Program-made: the position numbers and the translations under genes | Source of the DNA: Parvularculaceae bacterium | GTDB taxonomy: Bacteria > Pseudomonadota > Alphaproteobacteria > Caulobacterales > Parvularculaceae | Assembly (NCBI GenBank): GCA_026989615.1 | Contig: JALSJA010000009.1 | Span: forward strand, 1 to 34,767 | Direction: 5' to 3' | Length of the DNA: 34,767 bases | Shown: in pieces, positions 24,838 to 31,108 of the stretch | How positions within the stretch are numbered: position 1 is the stretch's first letter | Layout of the letters: each line of letters opens with the position of its first letter | Notes under the pieces: generated by a model | Database searches by the model: none | Told to the model about the DNA's origin: nothing | What the model saw: only the letters and a program-made list of their open reading frames with translations

Positions 24838-24850
24838 TATATTAACATTC
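24838..24850 (+). promoter_or_regulatory. Possible -10 giving a leaderless transcript
   Basis: TATATT (24838-24843) ends 7 nt before the ATG at 24851, and no Shine-Dalgarno sequence is seen. If this is the -10 box, transcription would start at or next to the start codon. Confidence 0.3.
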
Positions 24851-25414
24851 ATGCGCTATTTCCGTTCCATGATGTTAGGCCTTACATTCGCGGCAGTTAC
24901 TGCCCTTGGCGCCAGCGTGTTTGCGGCGGATGGCTCGGTAATGCCAAAATTTGACTTCGATAAAGGCCCGGGCGTTGCCATGGCGCCAGTAGCGGCGGTG
25001 CTGAGTGATCGCGGCAGTGGTGATTATAGTCGCTTCTATACACCCGTAATGGTGCAGGAATCCTTGCGTGATATGCGCGCCCAGCAACAAGAAGAAATGG
25101 ATTTGCAAAGAGAAGCCGCCTACACATCCAATGTTTGTGACATCCGCCTTTCGGCCACCATTAATTGGGGGCGTTCGCGTAATTGGCCGCAACATCGCTC
25201 TCTGGCGGCCGCCTGCGATGATGCCCTGTCAGCCCTTGAAGCGGTGTGCCGTGGCGAGTTGAAGAAGCAAGTGCAAGAACAGATTAGCAGCTTCCAATGC
25301 TATGGCGACGGATCGGGCCCCAATCTGACCGGTGGCACATTGCGCTATGGGGCCGGGGCCAGTGGTGGTTATACCCGCACCCGCGATTATCTTGAGCAAA
25401 AGCTTGGCGATTAA
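24851..25414 (+). CDS. Secreted protein of unknown function
   Basis: The 187-residue protein begins with a typical Sec signal peptide (MRYFRSMMLGLTFAAVTALG, then ASVFA with cleavage before ADGS). The mature part has a Q/E-rich helical stretch (ESLRDMRAQQQEEMDLQREA), four cysteines (SNVCDIRL, AAACDDAL, EAVCRGEL, SFQCYGDG) that could form two disulfides, and a Gly/Tyr-rich end. No family is recognised. The frame is open upstream to 24737, but the signal peptide fixes the start at 24851. Its stop lies 12 bp from the end of the convergent gloB. It follows another secreted protein gene by about 185 bp. Confidence 0.65.
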   Translation: MRYFRSMMLGLTFAAVTALGASVFAADGSVMPKFDFDKGPGVAMAPVAAVLSDRGSGDYSRFYTPVMVQESLRDMRAQQQEEMDLQREAAYTSNVCDIRLSATINWGRSRNWPQHRSLAAACDDALSALEAVCRGELKKQVQEQISSFQCYGDGSGPNLTGGTLRYGAGASGGYTRTRDYLEQKLGD

Positions 25415-25426
25415 AGGCACTGTCCC

Positions 25427-26233
25427 TTAAAAATTATCCTTACCCTGACGAAGATGTGCAAAGACTTGCGCTGGCGTGGCCTTCTGCATGCCAAGTCTTG
25501 CCATCATATCATCGCTATCGGCCCTTAAAAAAGGATTGGTCTTTTTTTCCAGACCTAAAGGGCTGGGTATGGTCGGCTTATGGCTTGCGCGCAATTCTGC
25601 AATCTGTTGGGCGCGTTCGATCAGGGCCCGATTTTCCGGATCCACCGACAAAGCATAATCGGCATTGGCCTTGCTATATTCATGGGCACAAAAAATATCG
25701 GTGTTATCGGGCAGGGCGCGCAATTTCTCAAGCGAGTGCCACATTTCTTCGGCGCTGCCCTCAAACAATCGCCCGCAGCCAAGCGAAAACAAAGTATCGC
25801 CGACAAAGGCGACAGCAATATCGGCAAAATGATAAACAATATGTCCGGCCGTATGGCCGGGGGTTTCGATCACTTTCGCCTGCAAGCGTCCAAGGGCAAT
25901 GGTCTCGCCTTCGCCGATCGTCTGGTCGCAGGCCGGGATCGCCATACGCTCCCCGCCGGGGCCAATAATCCTGCAGCCCCATTGGTCTTTCAGGACCTGA
26001 TTGCCACCCGTATGGTCCCCATGCCAATGGGTGTTGAAAATGACATCCAGTGACCAGCCTTGGGCGCTCAGCGCTTTGTTGATGGCTTCGGCGTCGGGGG
26101 TGTCAATGGCGGCGGTTTTGCCATTGGCGACATCATGGATCAAAAACCCGTAATTATCCTGCAGGCAGGGAATTTGTGCGATAATGGCAGCAGGCTTGCC
26201 GGAAAGCGCATAGTTGTGGAGATAGAGGCTCAT
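25427..26233 (-). CDS. gloB: Hydroxyacylglutathione hydrolase (glyoxalase II)
   Basis: This metallo-beta-lactamase-fold enzyme hydrolyses S-D-lactoylglutathione to D-lactate and glutathione, the second step of methylglyoxal detoxification in the cytoplasm. The 268 residues show PCLQDNYGFLIHD near the N-terminus, the metal motif THWHGDHTGG (H69, H71, D73, H74), ETPGHTAGHIVY, FVGDTLFSLGCGRLFEG and the C-terminal FCAHEYSKANADYAL, followed by the glyoxalase II C-terminal domain with KKTNPFLR. All expected ligands are present. It is divergent from a SAM methyltransferase gene 83 bp away, a pairing frequent in Rhizobiales-type genomes. Confidence 0.97.
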   Translation of the reverse strand: MSLYLHNYALSGKPAAIIAQIPCLQDNYGFLIHDVANGKTAAIDTPDAEAINKALSAQGWSLDVIFNTHWHGDHTGGNQVLKDQWGCRIIGPGGERMAIPACDQTIGEGETIALGRLQAKVIETPGHTAGHIVYHFADIAVAFVGDTLFSLGCGRLFEGSAEEMWHSLEKLRALPDNTDIFCAHEYSKANADYALSVDPENRALIERAQQIAELRASHKPTIPSPLGLEKKTNPFLRADSDDMMARLGMQKATPAQVFAHLRQGKDNF

Positions 26234-26316
26234 GAACCATTTATAGCCTTAACGCGGCATTAAGTCATGTGGTCTGGAATAATCCGGCAAGAGGATTTTT
26301 GAAGAGGTTTGCAGCC

Positions 26317-27057
26317 ATGAGAACCGATGTTCTCGATTTTTTGCGATTTTATGAAACGCCGCTCGGATGTTCGGTGCGTGATATTTTATGTGAACGCATT
26401 GGGGCCGCATGGCCGGGACTGAAAGATTATCGCAGCGGCATTTTCGGCTATGGCTGGCCTTATCGCCGGGCGCTGGACCTTTCCGAGCGTGTCATCCTGT
26501 TGGCACCGCAGGAAATGGGTGCGCTTGCCAATGGCAGGAACAGCAATGCAGTGCTGACGGCAGATTTGCTATGGCCCTTGGCGGATGCCTCGCTGGATCG
26601 ACTGCTGGTGGTCCACGGGCTGGAGGAAACCGCCGACCCGCGGGCATTATTGCGGGAGATATGGCGGGTGCTGGCCGATGATGGCAGTCTCATCATCATT
26701 GCCGCCAATCGTCGCTCGGTCTGGTCGATGGTGGAAAAAACGCCTTTTGCGGCCGGACGGCCATGGACAAGGGGACAATTGGACAGATTTTTGCGGGCCT
26801 CGCTTTTTGTGCCAACCCGGTGGAGCCGTGCTTTGTTCATGCCGCCCTTTAATGCCGGTTTTGTGGTCCGCACCGCCAATGCCTGGGAGCGCTCTGGCGG
26901 GGTGCTATGGCCAAGCTTTTCCGGCGTCACCATGGTCGAGGCGCGCAAGGAAATGGCCTTGCCCATAGGCGGAGCCAAGGCGGAAAAGCTGACCGCCCGC
27001 ATATTGCGCCCGGGGGTCATGGCTCCAAGCGGTGCAAACTCTTGTGATAGGCCTTGA
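26317..27057 (+). CDS. SAM-dependent methyltransferase, class I (Methyltransf_11 type)
   Basis: The 246-residue protein matches an alphaproteobacterial methyltransferase family usually found beside gloB: DVLDFLRFYETPLGCSVRDI at the N-terminus, a glycine-containing motif I (FGYGWPYRRAL), SLDRLLVVHGLEETADPRAL, LLREIWRVLADDGSLIIIAA and FAAGRPWTRGQLDRFL. Motif I is less glycine-rich than in most methyltransferases, which is normal for this family. The substrate is unknown. The ATG at 26317 follows AGAGG; the frame is open from a GTG at 26269. The hisC-like gene follows after about 70 bp on the same strand, so an operon is possible. Confidence 0.85.
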   Translation: MRTDVLDFLRFYETPLGCSVRDILCERIGAAWPGLKDYRSGIFGYGWPYRRALDLSERVILLAPQEMGALANGRNSNAVLTADLLWPLADASLDRLLVVHGLEETADPRALLREIWRVLADDGSLIIIAANRRSVWSMVEKTPFAAGRPWTRGQLDRFLRASLFVPTRWSRALFMPPFNAGFVVRTANAWERSGGVLWPSFSGVTMVEARKEMALPIGGAKAEKLTARILRPGVMAPSGANSCDRP

Positions 27058-27129
27058 AAACTGCCGCCAGCTTGGGCATGACTGTTACTAGTTTCAGATG
27101 TAACAATCAAATATGGAAAAAGGTCAGCC

Positions 27130-28239
27130 ATGCCCGCTCCCACACCTCGCCCCGGCATTATGGATATTATCGCCTATAAGCCGGGCAGCGCCCGATCGAC
27201 AGCGTCCAGAATCTACAAGCTTTCCTCCAATGAAAGCGCCTTGGGACCAAGCCCCAAAGCGATAGAGGCCTTCAAGGCAGCGGCCAATGATCTGCATATC
27301 TATCCGGATGCGGGAGCAAGCGCCTTGCGCGAGGCGGTGGCGGCAGAATTTTCCATCAACCCTGATCTGGTGGTTGCCGGCGCTGGCTCTGACGAAATAT
27401 TGATTCTTCTCATGCGCGGCTATCTTGGCCCCGGGGACAGCATGGTAATGAGTCGCCACGGCTTTGCCATTTATGCCATTGCCACAACCGGCTGCGGGGC
27501 CGAGGTCATTCGCGCCGATGAGCAAAATCTCACCACCCATGTGGATAATCTTTTGGCGGCGGTCAAACCCAATACCAAAATGATGATGTTGGCCAATCCC
27601 AATAATCCCACGGGCACGCTTTTATCGGGGGCGGAGCTACGGCGTTTGCGGGCTGAATTGCGCGATGATATTTTGCTGGTGCTGGATGCAGCCTATGCGG
27701 AATATGTGGAGGCTGACGATTATGAAGACGGCATCGGCATGGTCAGCGCGGCCATACAATCGGGGGCGAATAATGTTTTTACCACCCGCACTTTTTCCAA
27801 GCTTTACGGCCTTGGGGGCTTGCGGGTTGGCTGGGGCTATGGACCGGAACCGGTGATCGCTGTGCTCAACCGTTTGCGCGGGCCGTTCAATGTCAGCGCC
27901 CCGGCGCAGGCGGCGGGGGCCAGCGCCCTGGCCGATAAGGAATTTGTAGCGCGCCATCTGGCCCATAACAAAGCCGAACGGGCGCGCCTGTTTGAAGCTC
28001 TGCAAGAGCTTGGGTTTCATCCCATACCAAGCCATACCAATTTCCTGCTGGTGGGTATGAAGGGCGATGAACCTCAATCTCGCGCCGCTATGGCCGAGGC
28101 CCTGAACGCCCATCTCACGCAACAGGGAACCATTGTGCGTCCGGTAAAAGAATATTTCCTGCCCGATTATCTGCGCATGTCGGTGGGATCTGTTGAGGCC
28201 AATAGCGCTTTGATAGAAGCGCTGCGTTGTTTTACATAA
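27130..28239 (+). CDS. hisC: Histidinol-phosphate / aromatic aminotransferase (HisC family)
   Basis: The 369-residue PLP-dependent fold-type I aminotransferase interconverts histidinol phosphate and imidazole acetol phosphate, or acts on aromatic 2-oxo acids. Landmarks are KLSSNESALGPSPKAIEAF, AGAGSDEILILLMRGYL, MLANPNNPTGTLLS, LDAAYAEYV and the PLP lysine K224 in TRTFSKLYGLGGLRVGWGYG. The C-terminal RPVKEYFLPDYLRMSVGS is family-typical. It is not in a his operon; in related genomes this copy lies beside tyrA and the methyltransferase/gloB pair, which favours a role in phenylalanine/tyrosine synthesis (inference). tyrA is absent here. AAAAAGG precedes the ATG. Confidence 0.9.
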   Translation: MPAPTPRPGIMDIIAYKPGSARSTASRIYKLSSNESALGPSPKAIEAFKAAANDLHIYPDAGASALREAVAAEFSINPDLVVAGAGSDEILILLMRGYLGPGDSMVMSRHGFAIYAIATTGCGAEVIRADEQNLTTHVDNLLAAVKPNTKMMMLANPNNPTGTLLSGAELRRLRAELRDDILLVLDAAYAEYVEADDYEDGIGMVSAAIQSGANNVFTTRTFSKLYGLGGLRVGWGYGPEPVIAVLNRLRGPFNVSAPAQAAGASALADKEFVARHLAHNKAERARLFEALQELGFHPIPSHTNFLLVGMKGDEPQSRAAMAEALNAHLTQQGTIVRPVKEYFLPDYLRMSVGSVEANSALIEALRCFT

Positions 28240-28270
28240 ACCCGCCTATCTTTCGCAAGGCAAGACAAGC

Positions 28271-28395
28271 CCCCCTCTCCCGATTGCGGGAGAGGGGTCG
28301 GGGAGAGGGCACCAAAGCTTCAAAATGAAATAAAGCTCATTAACGAAATCAATCTGCCCTCATCCCTGTCCCTTCTCCCGGGCCCGGGAGAAGGG
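28271..28395. repeat. Paired GC-rich hairpins with AT-rich centre
   Basis: Left hairpin: CCCCTCTCCCG-ATTG-CGGGAGAGGGG (28272-28297), followed by TCGGGGAGAGGGC. Right hairpin: a near-continuous palindrome CCTTCTCCCGGG/CCCGGGAGAAGG (28371-28394), preceded by GCCCTCATCCCTG. The two modules face each other around about 50 bp of AT-rich DNA, like a small fold-back element. They lie directly downstream of hisC and may end its transcript. The hisC-DUF559 gap of over 300 bp holds only these repeats and R5. Confidence 0.75.
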
Positions 28396-28472
28396 GACGC
28401 AAGCTTGAAAAAAGATGCTTTGTTTTTTGATAATGTGGCATGGTGATCATATATGGGCGACTACACAAATAT

Positions 28473-28597
28473 TAGAGCACTTCCCGAAAAGTGGGTCCTT
28501 CGACAAGCTCAGGATGAGGCCGGTTTTCGGATAAGAAGTGCTCAAAAACAAAAACTTAGAGCCCGGTTTTGATTCCATCAAAACCGAATAGGCTCTA
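28473..28597 (+). repeat. Mosaic palindromic repeat copy R5 (short loop insert)
   Basis: Complete element with TAGAGCACTTCCCGAAAAGT, the short loop insert (TCCTTCGACAAGCTCAGGAT), the A-rich linker and hairpin B ending GGCTCTA. It abuts the 5' end of the DUF559-like reading frame. Confidence 0.92.
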
Positions 28598-28599
28598 AA

Positions 28600-28920
28600 C
28601 GCGCCAGACACTTAAGGCGGATATCGAACGTACCTGAGCGCATAGCATGGCAGACATTGCGGAAATTACGGCCACTTGGCTTTGCTGTGCGCAGGCAATA
28701 CCCGATAGAGAATTACATTGTTGACTTTGCCATTCGAAAAACTCGATTGGTGATTGAAATCGATGGAGGGATTCATAAGTTTGAGCATGTGAAAGCGGGT
28801 GACAAAATTCGCGATGAACGATTGGAAGTCTTGGGTTGGAAAGTGCTGCATATTTCTACGGAAATCGCAATGACACCTGATCTGTTGATGGCCATCGTGC
28901 AAAAAGAGCTTGGCCTGTAA
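28600..28920 (+). pseudogene. DUF559 (Vsr-like endonuclease fold) gene with eroded 5' end
   Basis: The frame from about 28600 reads RARHLRRISNVPERIAWQTL, RKLRPLGFAVRRQYPIENYI and VDFAIRKTRLVIEIDGGIHK, matching the DUF559 family from its usual N-terminus. DUF559 proteins share a restriction-endonuclease-like fold with very-short-patch repair enzymes; VDF, VIEIDGG and GWKVLHI are the conserved strands. No ATG or GTG lies in the frame ahead of the homology; the first possible start is TTG at 28657, which would remove about 19 conserved residues and lacks a ribosome site. Repeat R5 ends at 28597, immediately before the homology, so its insertion probably removed the start. The C-terminus looks complete. 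Confidence 0.65.
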
Positions 28921-29172
28921 TTTTTATTTTTCACCATGAAAGGCGCCGACTATCGCCGGGTGATTCTTGTTGATGAGTAAGAACGTGGTGGAAGGGATAG
29001 CGTTAAAGAAAATGAAACCATAAGCGCAAAACAGCAGCACTCAAGCTCCATGGCTGCTACATGCTCATATATTCTAAACAAAATTTTGTGAAACTATCCC
29101 CTTGAAAAAGCCGCAAAAACATGCAGCAATTTCAATATTGTTCTCGAGTTCAGTAAATGTGGAGTTCGCGTG

Positions 29173-29469
29173 ATGACACAAAAGCAAAGTGAGAAAGCCA
29201 AACCATCAAAAGATTTTATAAGACAGATGCAGGGCTATAGCCTGACCACGGCGCAAATTTTTTATCGCATGCCAGATTACCATTCCCTGATGCAGGAATA
29301 TCTTTGGCAGGATTATGACATGTTCCCGGATTTTCCGGTGCTGAAAAAATTCCTCACTTTCTGGCAGGAAAAACTCGAAGGCCCGCTGCATTCCATCTAT
29401 GTGGCCCACACCAAACTCATTCAACCAGCAGAATTGAAAATGCTCGATGGTGAATTTGTGCTGAACTAG
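29173..29469 (+). CDS. usg: Usg family protein
   Basis: The 98-residue protein matches the alphaproteobacterial Usg family, first named from the gene upstream of trpF in Caulobacter. Conserved blocks are DFIRQMQGYSLTTAQIFYRM, PDYHSLMQEYLWQDYDMFPD, FPVLKKFLTFWQEKLEGPLH and SIYVAHTKLIQPAELKMLDG. The function is not established. The ATG at 29173 follows GGAG by 8 nt; the preceding GTG at 29170 is also in frame. No trp gene is nearby. The TAG stop at 29467-29469 is the first TAG of repeat R6, so the last residues (FVLN) may have been shaped by the insertion. Confidence 0.9.
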   Translation: MTQKQSEKAKPSKDFIRQMQGYSLTTAQIFYRMPDYHSLMQEYLWQDYDMFPDFPVLKKFLTFWQEKLEGPLHSIYVAHTKLIQPAELKMLDGEFVLN

Positions 29470-29591
29470 AGCCTATTCTGTTTTGATGGAATCAAAGCCG
29501 AGCTCTAAGTCTTTGCTTTTGAGCACTTCTTATCCGAAAACCGGCCTCATCCTGAGCTTGTCGAAGGACTCACTTTTCGGGAAGTGCTCTA
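29467..29591 (-). repeat. Mosaic palindromic repeat copy R6 (short loop insert, inverted)
   Basis: This is an inverted copy. It begins TAGAGCCTATTCTGTTTTGA (hairpin B), continues through the linker and hairpin A with the short loop insert in reverse (CCTCATCCTGAGCTTGTCGA), and ends AAGTGCTCTA. Its first TAG is the stop codon of usg. Confidence 0.92.
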
Positions 29592-29659
29592 GGGGATCGC
29601 CCCTGATCACTTCCTGCTCGCGCGCAAATATTTTTAGGGCAATTATCAACACTCAAATA

Positions 29660-29716
29660 TTGACTCGCCCTTTAGGGGGGGGGGTACGCTTCCTGTGTCA
29701 AACAGTATCGGGAGGA
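29660..29716 (+). promoter_or_regulatory. Possible promoter with G10 tract in the spacer, plus Shine-Dalgarno sequence
   Basis: TTGACT (29660-29665) resembles a -35 box. A run of ten G (29675-29684) follows, then the weak -10 candidate TACGCT (29685-29690), giving a 19-bp spacer. GGAGGA (29711-29716) is a strong ribosome site 4 nt before the ATG at 29721. A change in the number of G would change the -35/-10 spacing. Confidence 0.4.
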
Positions 29717-29720
29717 TAAA

Positions 29721-30230
29721 ATGGACGGCTTTGATTTTGAGTTTTATTCACTTACCTCGGAAATGAATGATTTTTCAGATGCGACATTTTTTGACAACAT
29801 ACCGTCGTCTCTTTTAGGTGAGATTATGGGATCAATGTATCATCGCGATGCACATGATCAACCAGGTGGATTGTACTATGACGGGCCGGGGACTCAGGAC
29901 GATGGGCAATTTGCAGACGCTCATACGTTGTTAAGCGATATGCTTGGTGTGCCGAGCGCCATTCAATTTTTAGACGCACTAACTTTTGCTGATTCTTGGG
30001 CGAGGGAGAACTTGGAATTCAGGCCGGCGCCCGGGCAGAGCCAAGAAGAAATTATACAGGATACAGCCTTTCAGATTGCGACTGCGATAGTTTATAATGA
30101 TGAAAGCGCTATTGAATTCTACTTTGGGACGCCGAGTATTTTTATTCAGATCTTTCGTGCCATGAGTGGAAACTCGGGGGGTGGGAACGATAGCACTAGC
30201 ACTATTGTTGGTGGTGGTATTCGCGGTTAA
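29721..30230 (+). CDS. Orphan acidic protein with Gly-rich C-terminal tail
   Basis: The 169-residue protein has no signal peptide or membrane helix and is rich in Asp and Glu. The N-terminus is acidic and aromatic (MDGFDFEFYSLTSEMNDFSD). The middle has DGPGTQDDGQFADAHTLLSD and helical-looking stretches (SQEEIIQDTAFQIATAIVYN). The C-terminus is Gly/Ser/Thr-rich (GNSGGGNDSTSTIVGGGIRG). I do not recognise a family. It has a strong Shine-Dalgarno sequence and a G10 tract in its upstream region. The base composition is lower in GC than the core genes. It converges with a CPBP protease gene (53 bp apart), which suggests, without proof, that the two arrived together. Confidence 0.7.
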   Translation: MDGFDFEFYSLTSEMNDFSDATFFDNIPSSLLGEIMGSMYHRDAHDQPGGLYYDGPGTQDDGQFADAHTLLSDMLGVPSAIQFLDALTFADSWARENLEFRPAPGQSQEEIIQDTAFQIATAIVYNDESAIEFYFGTPSIFIQIFRAMSGNSGGGNDSTSTIVGGGIRG

Positions 30231-30283
30231 ACTTGGGTTCGGTTTCAGTATTTTCTGGCTCAACGGTTCTAAGCATAAAAGTT

Positions 30284-30943
30284 CTATGTGAAAGCAAGAA
30301 GATTAAAGATGCTATGAAAGATGATCACCTCCCAAAGCCGTTTTGTATAAAGAACCCATATTGCTGGGAATATACCTATGATGAAGGTTGTTATAAGCTT
30401 TGATGAGCCAAGGCACCAATGTATCAATGCAAATAAGAGAGAAGCGATAACGACAATCACAATTTTGTTTGATGTGAATTGTCGCAGTAAATGAATGGCC
30501 TGACCTCGAAATATCACTTCTTCCAGAAAGCCTGCTGACAGAGCGGCGTATATAACAACACTGTAATAAGCGAGCCTTGAGTCATTCGGGAAGGCATAGC
30601 TATCGCAAAGCCTGAAACAATTACGCTCTAATATCCATAAGCCAATGCGCTGCGTAAAAACATAATCAAGCGCGAAGGCAAAAATTATTGCAACAATAAC
30701 TCCACCAAACAATGGGGATTTTTTGAGCATTATTTTAATGTGATTTGCGGCATTGGCGCGGATTAACAGGAAGAGTGTTATTGACGGGATAAGAAAGTAA
30801 ACAAGAACATCAAACAACCAAATATTTGCAATGCTAACTTGAGTGCGGGTTGTGTGGATGAGAAAAAAATCATTCAGAAAATAAGGCCAAGCCAGAAGCG
30901 CAAACACCCAGACGGCTTGGAATTTATTTACCTTGGTGCTCAT
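30284..30943 (-). CDS. CPBP family intramembrane metalloprotease
   Basis: The 219-residue membrane protein has several helices and the three CPBP (CAAX protease / bacteriocin-processing) motifs intact: EEVIFRG (E141, E142, R146), FALIHW (H175) and HSIFN (H210, N214). The family processes peptides or proteins within the membrane; some members give bacteriocin self-immunity, others cleave C-terminal sorting signals. I chose the ATG at 30943 (AAGG 7 nt upstream) over a TTG 27 nt earlier. The gene is clearly AT-richer than its neighbours, which suggests transfer. It converges on the orphan acidic protein gene; no other partner is visible. Confidence 0.88.
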   Translation of the reverse strand: MSTKVNKFQAVWVFALLAWPYFLNDFFLIHTTRTQVSIANIWLFDVLVYFLIPSITLFLLIRANAANHIKIMLKKSPLFGGVIVAIIFAFALDYVFTQRIGLWILERNCFRLCDSYAFPNDSRLAYYSVVIYAALSAGFLEEVIFRGQAIHLLRQFTSNKIVIVVIASLLFALIHWCLGSSKLITTFIIGIFPAIWVLYTKRLWEVIIFHSIFNLLAFT

Positions 30944-31108
30944 ATTCGCCTTTTCTGCACTTATTTCCAATAATTCAATTGGTGTTTGAATTATATGATG
31001 GCGACTATAAATAATGTTACCGAAGATGTATAGAGAATGCTCTGCAATAGTCCGACCGGTTTGATGCTGACCCTGACTTAGGGGTTTTATATGACGCGCC
31101 CTGTCCCC

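Noticed and set aside
26460-27158. 232-residue open frame antisense to the methyltransferase gene
   Set aside because: The sense frame matches a known methyltransferase family; the antisense frame is low-complexity and overlaps the hisC start.
597-29591. Insertion sequences
   Set aside because: The TAGAGC repeats are 100-180 bp, contain no ORF and no transposase lies nearby; they are non-autonomous intergenic repeats.
29721-30230. RiPP or bacteriocin precursor
   Set aside because: At 169 residues without a leader, double-glycine cleavage site followed by a short core, or modifying enzymes nearby, the evidence is too thin; kept only as a possible partner of the CPBP protease.
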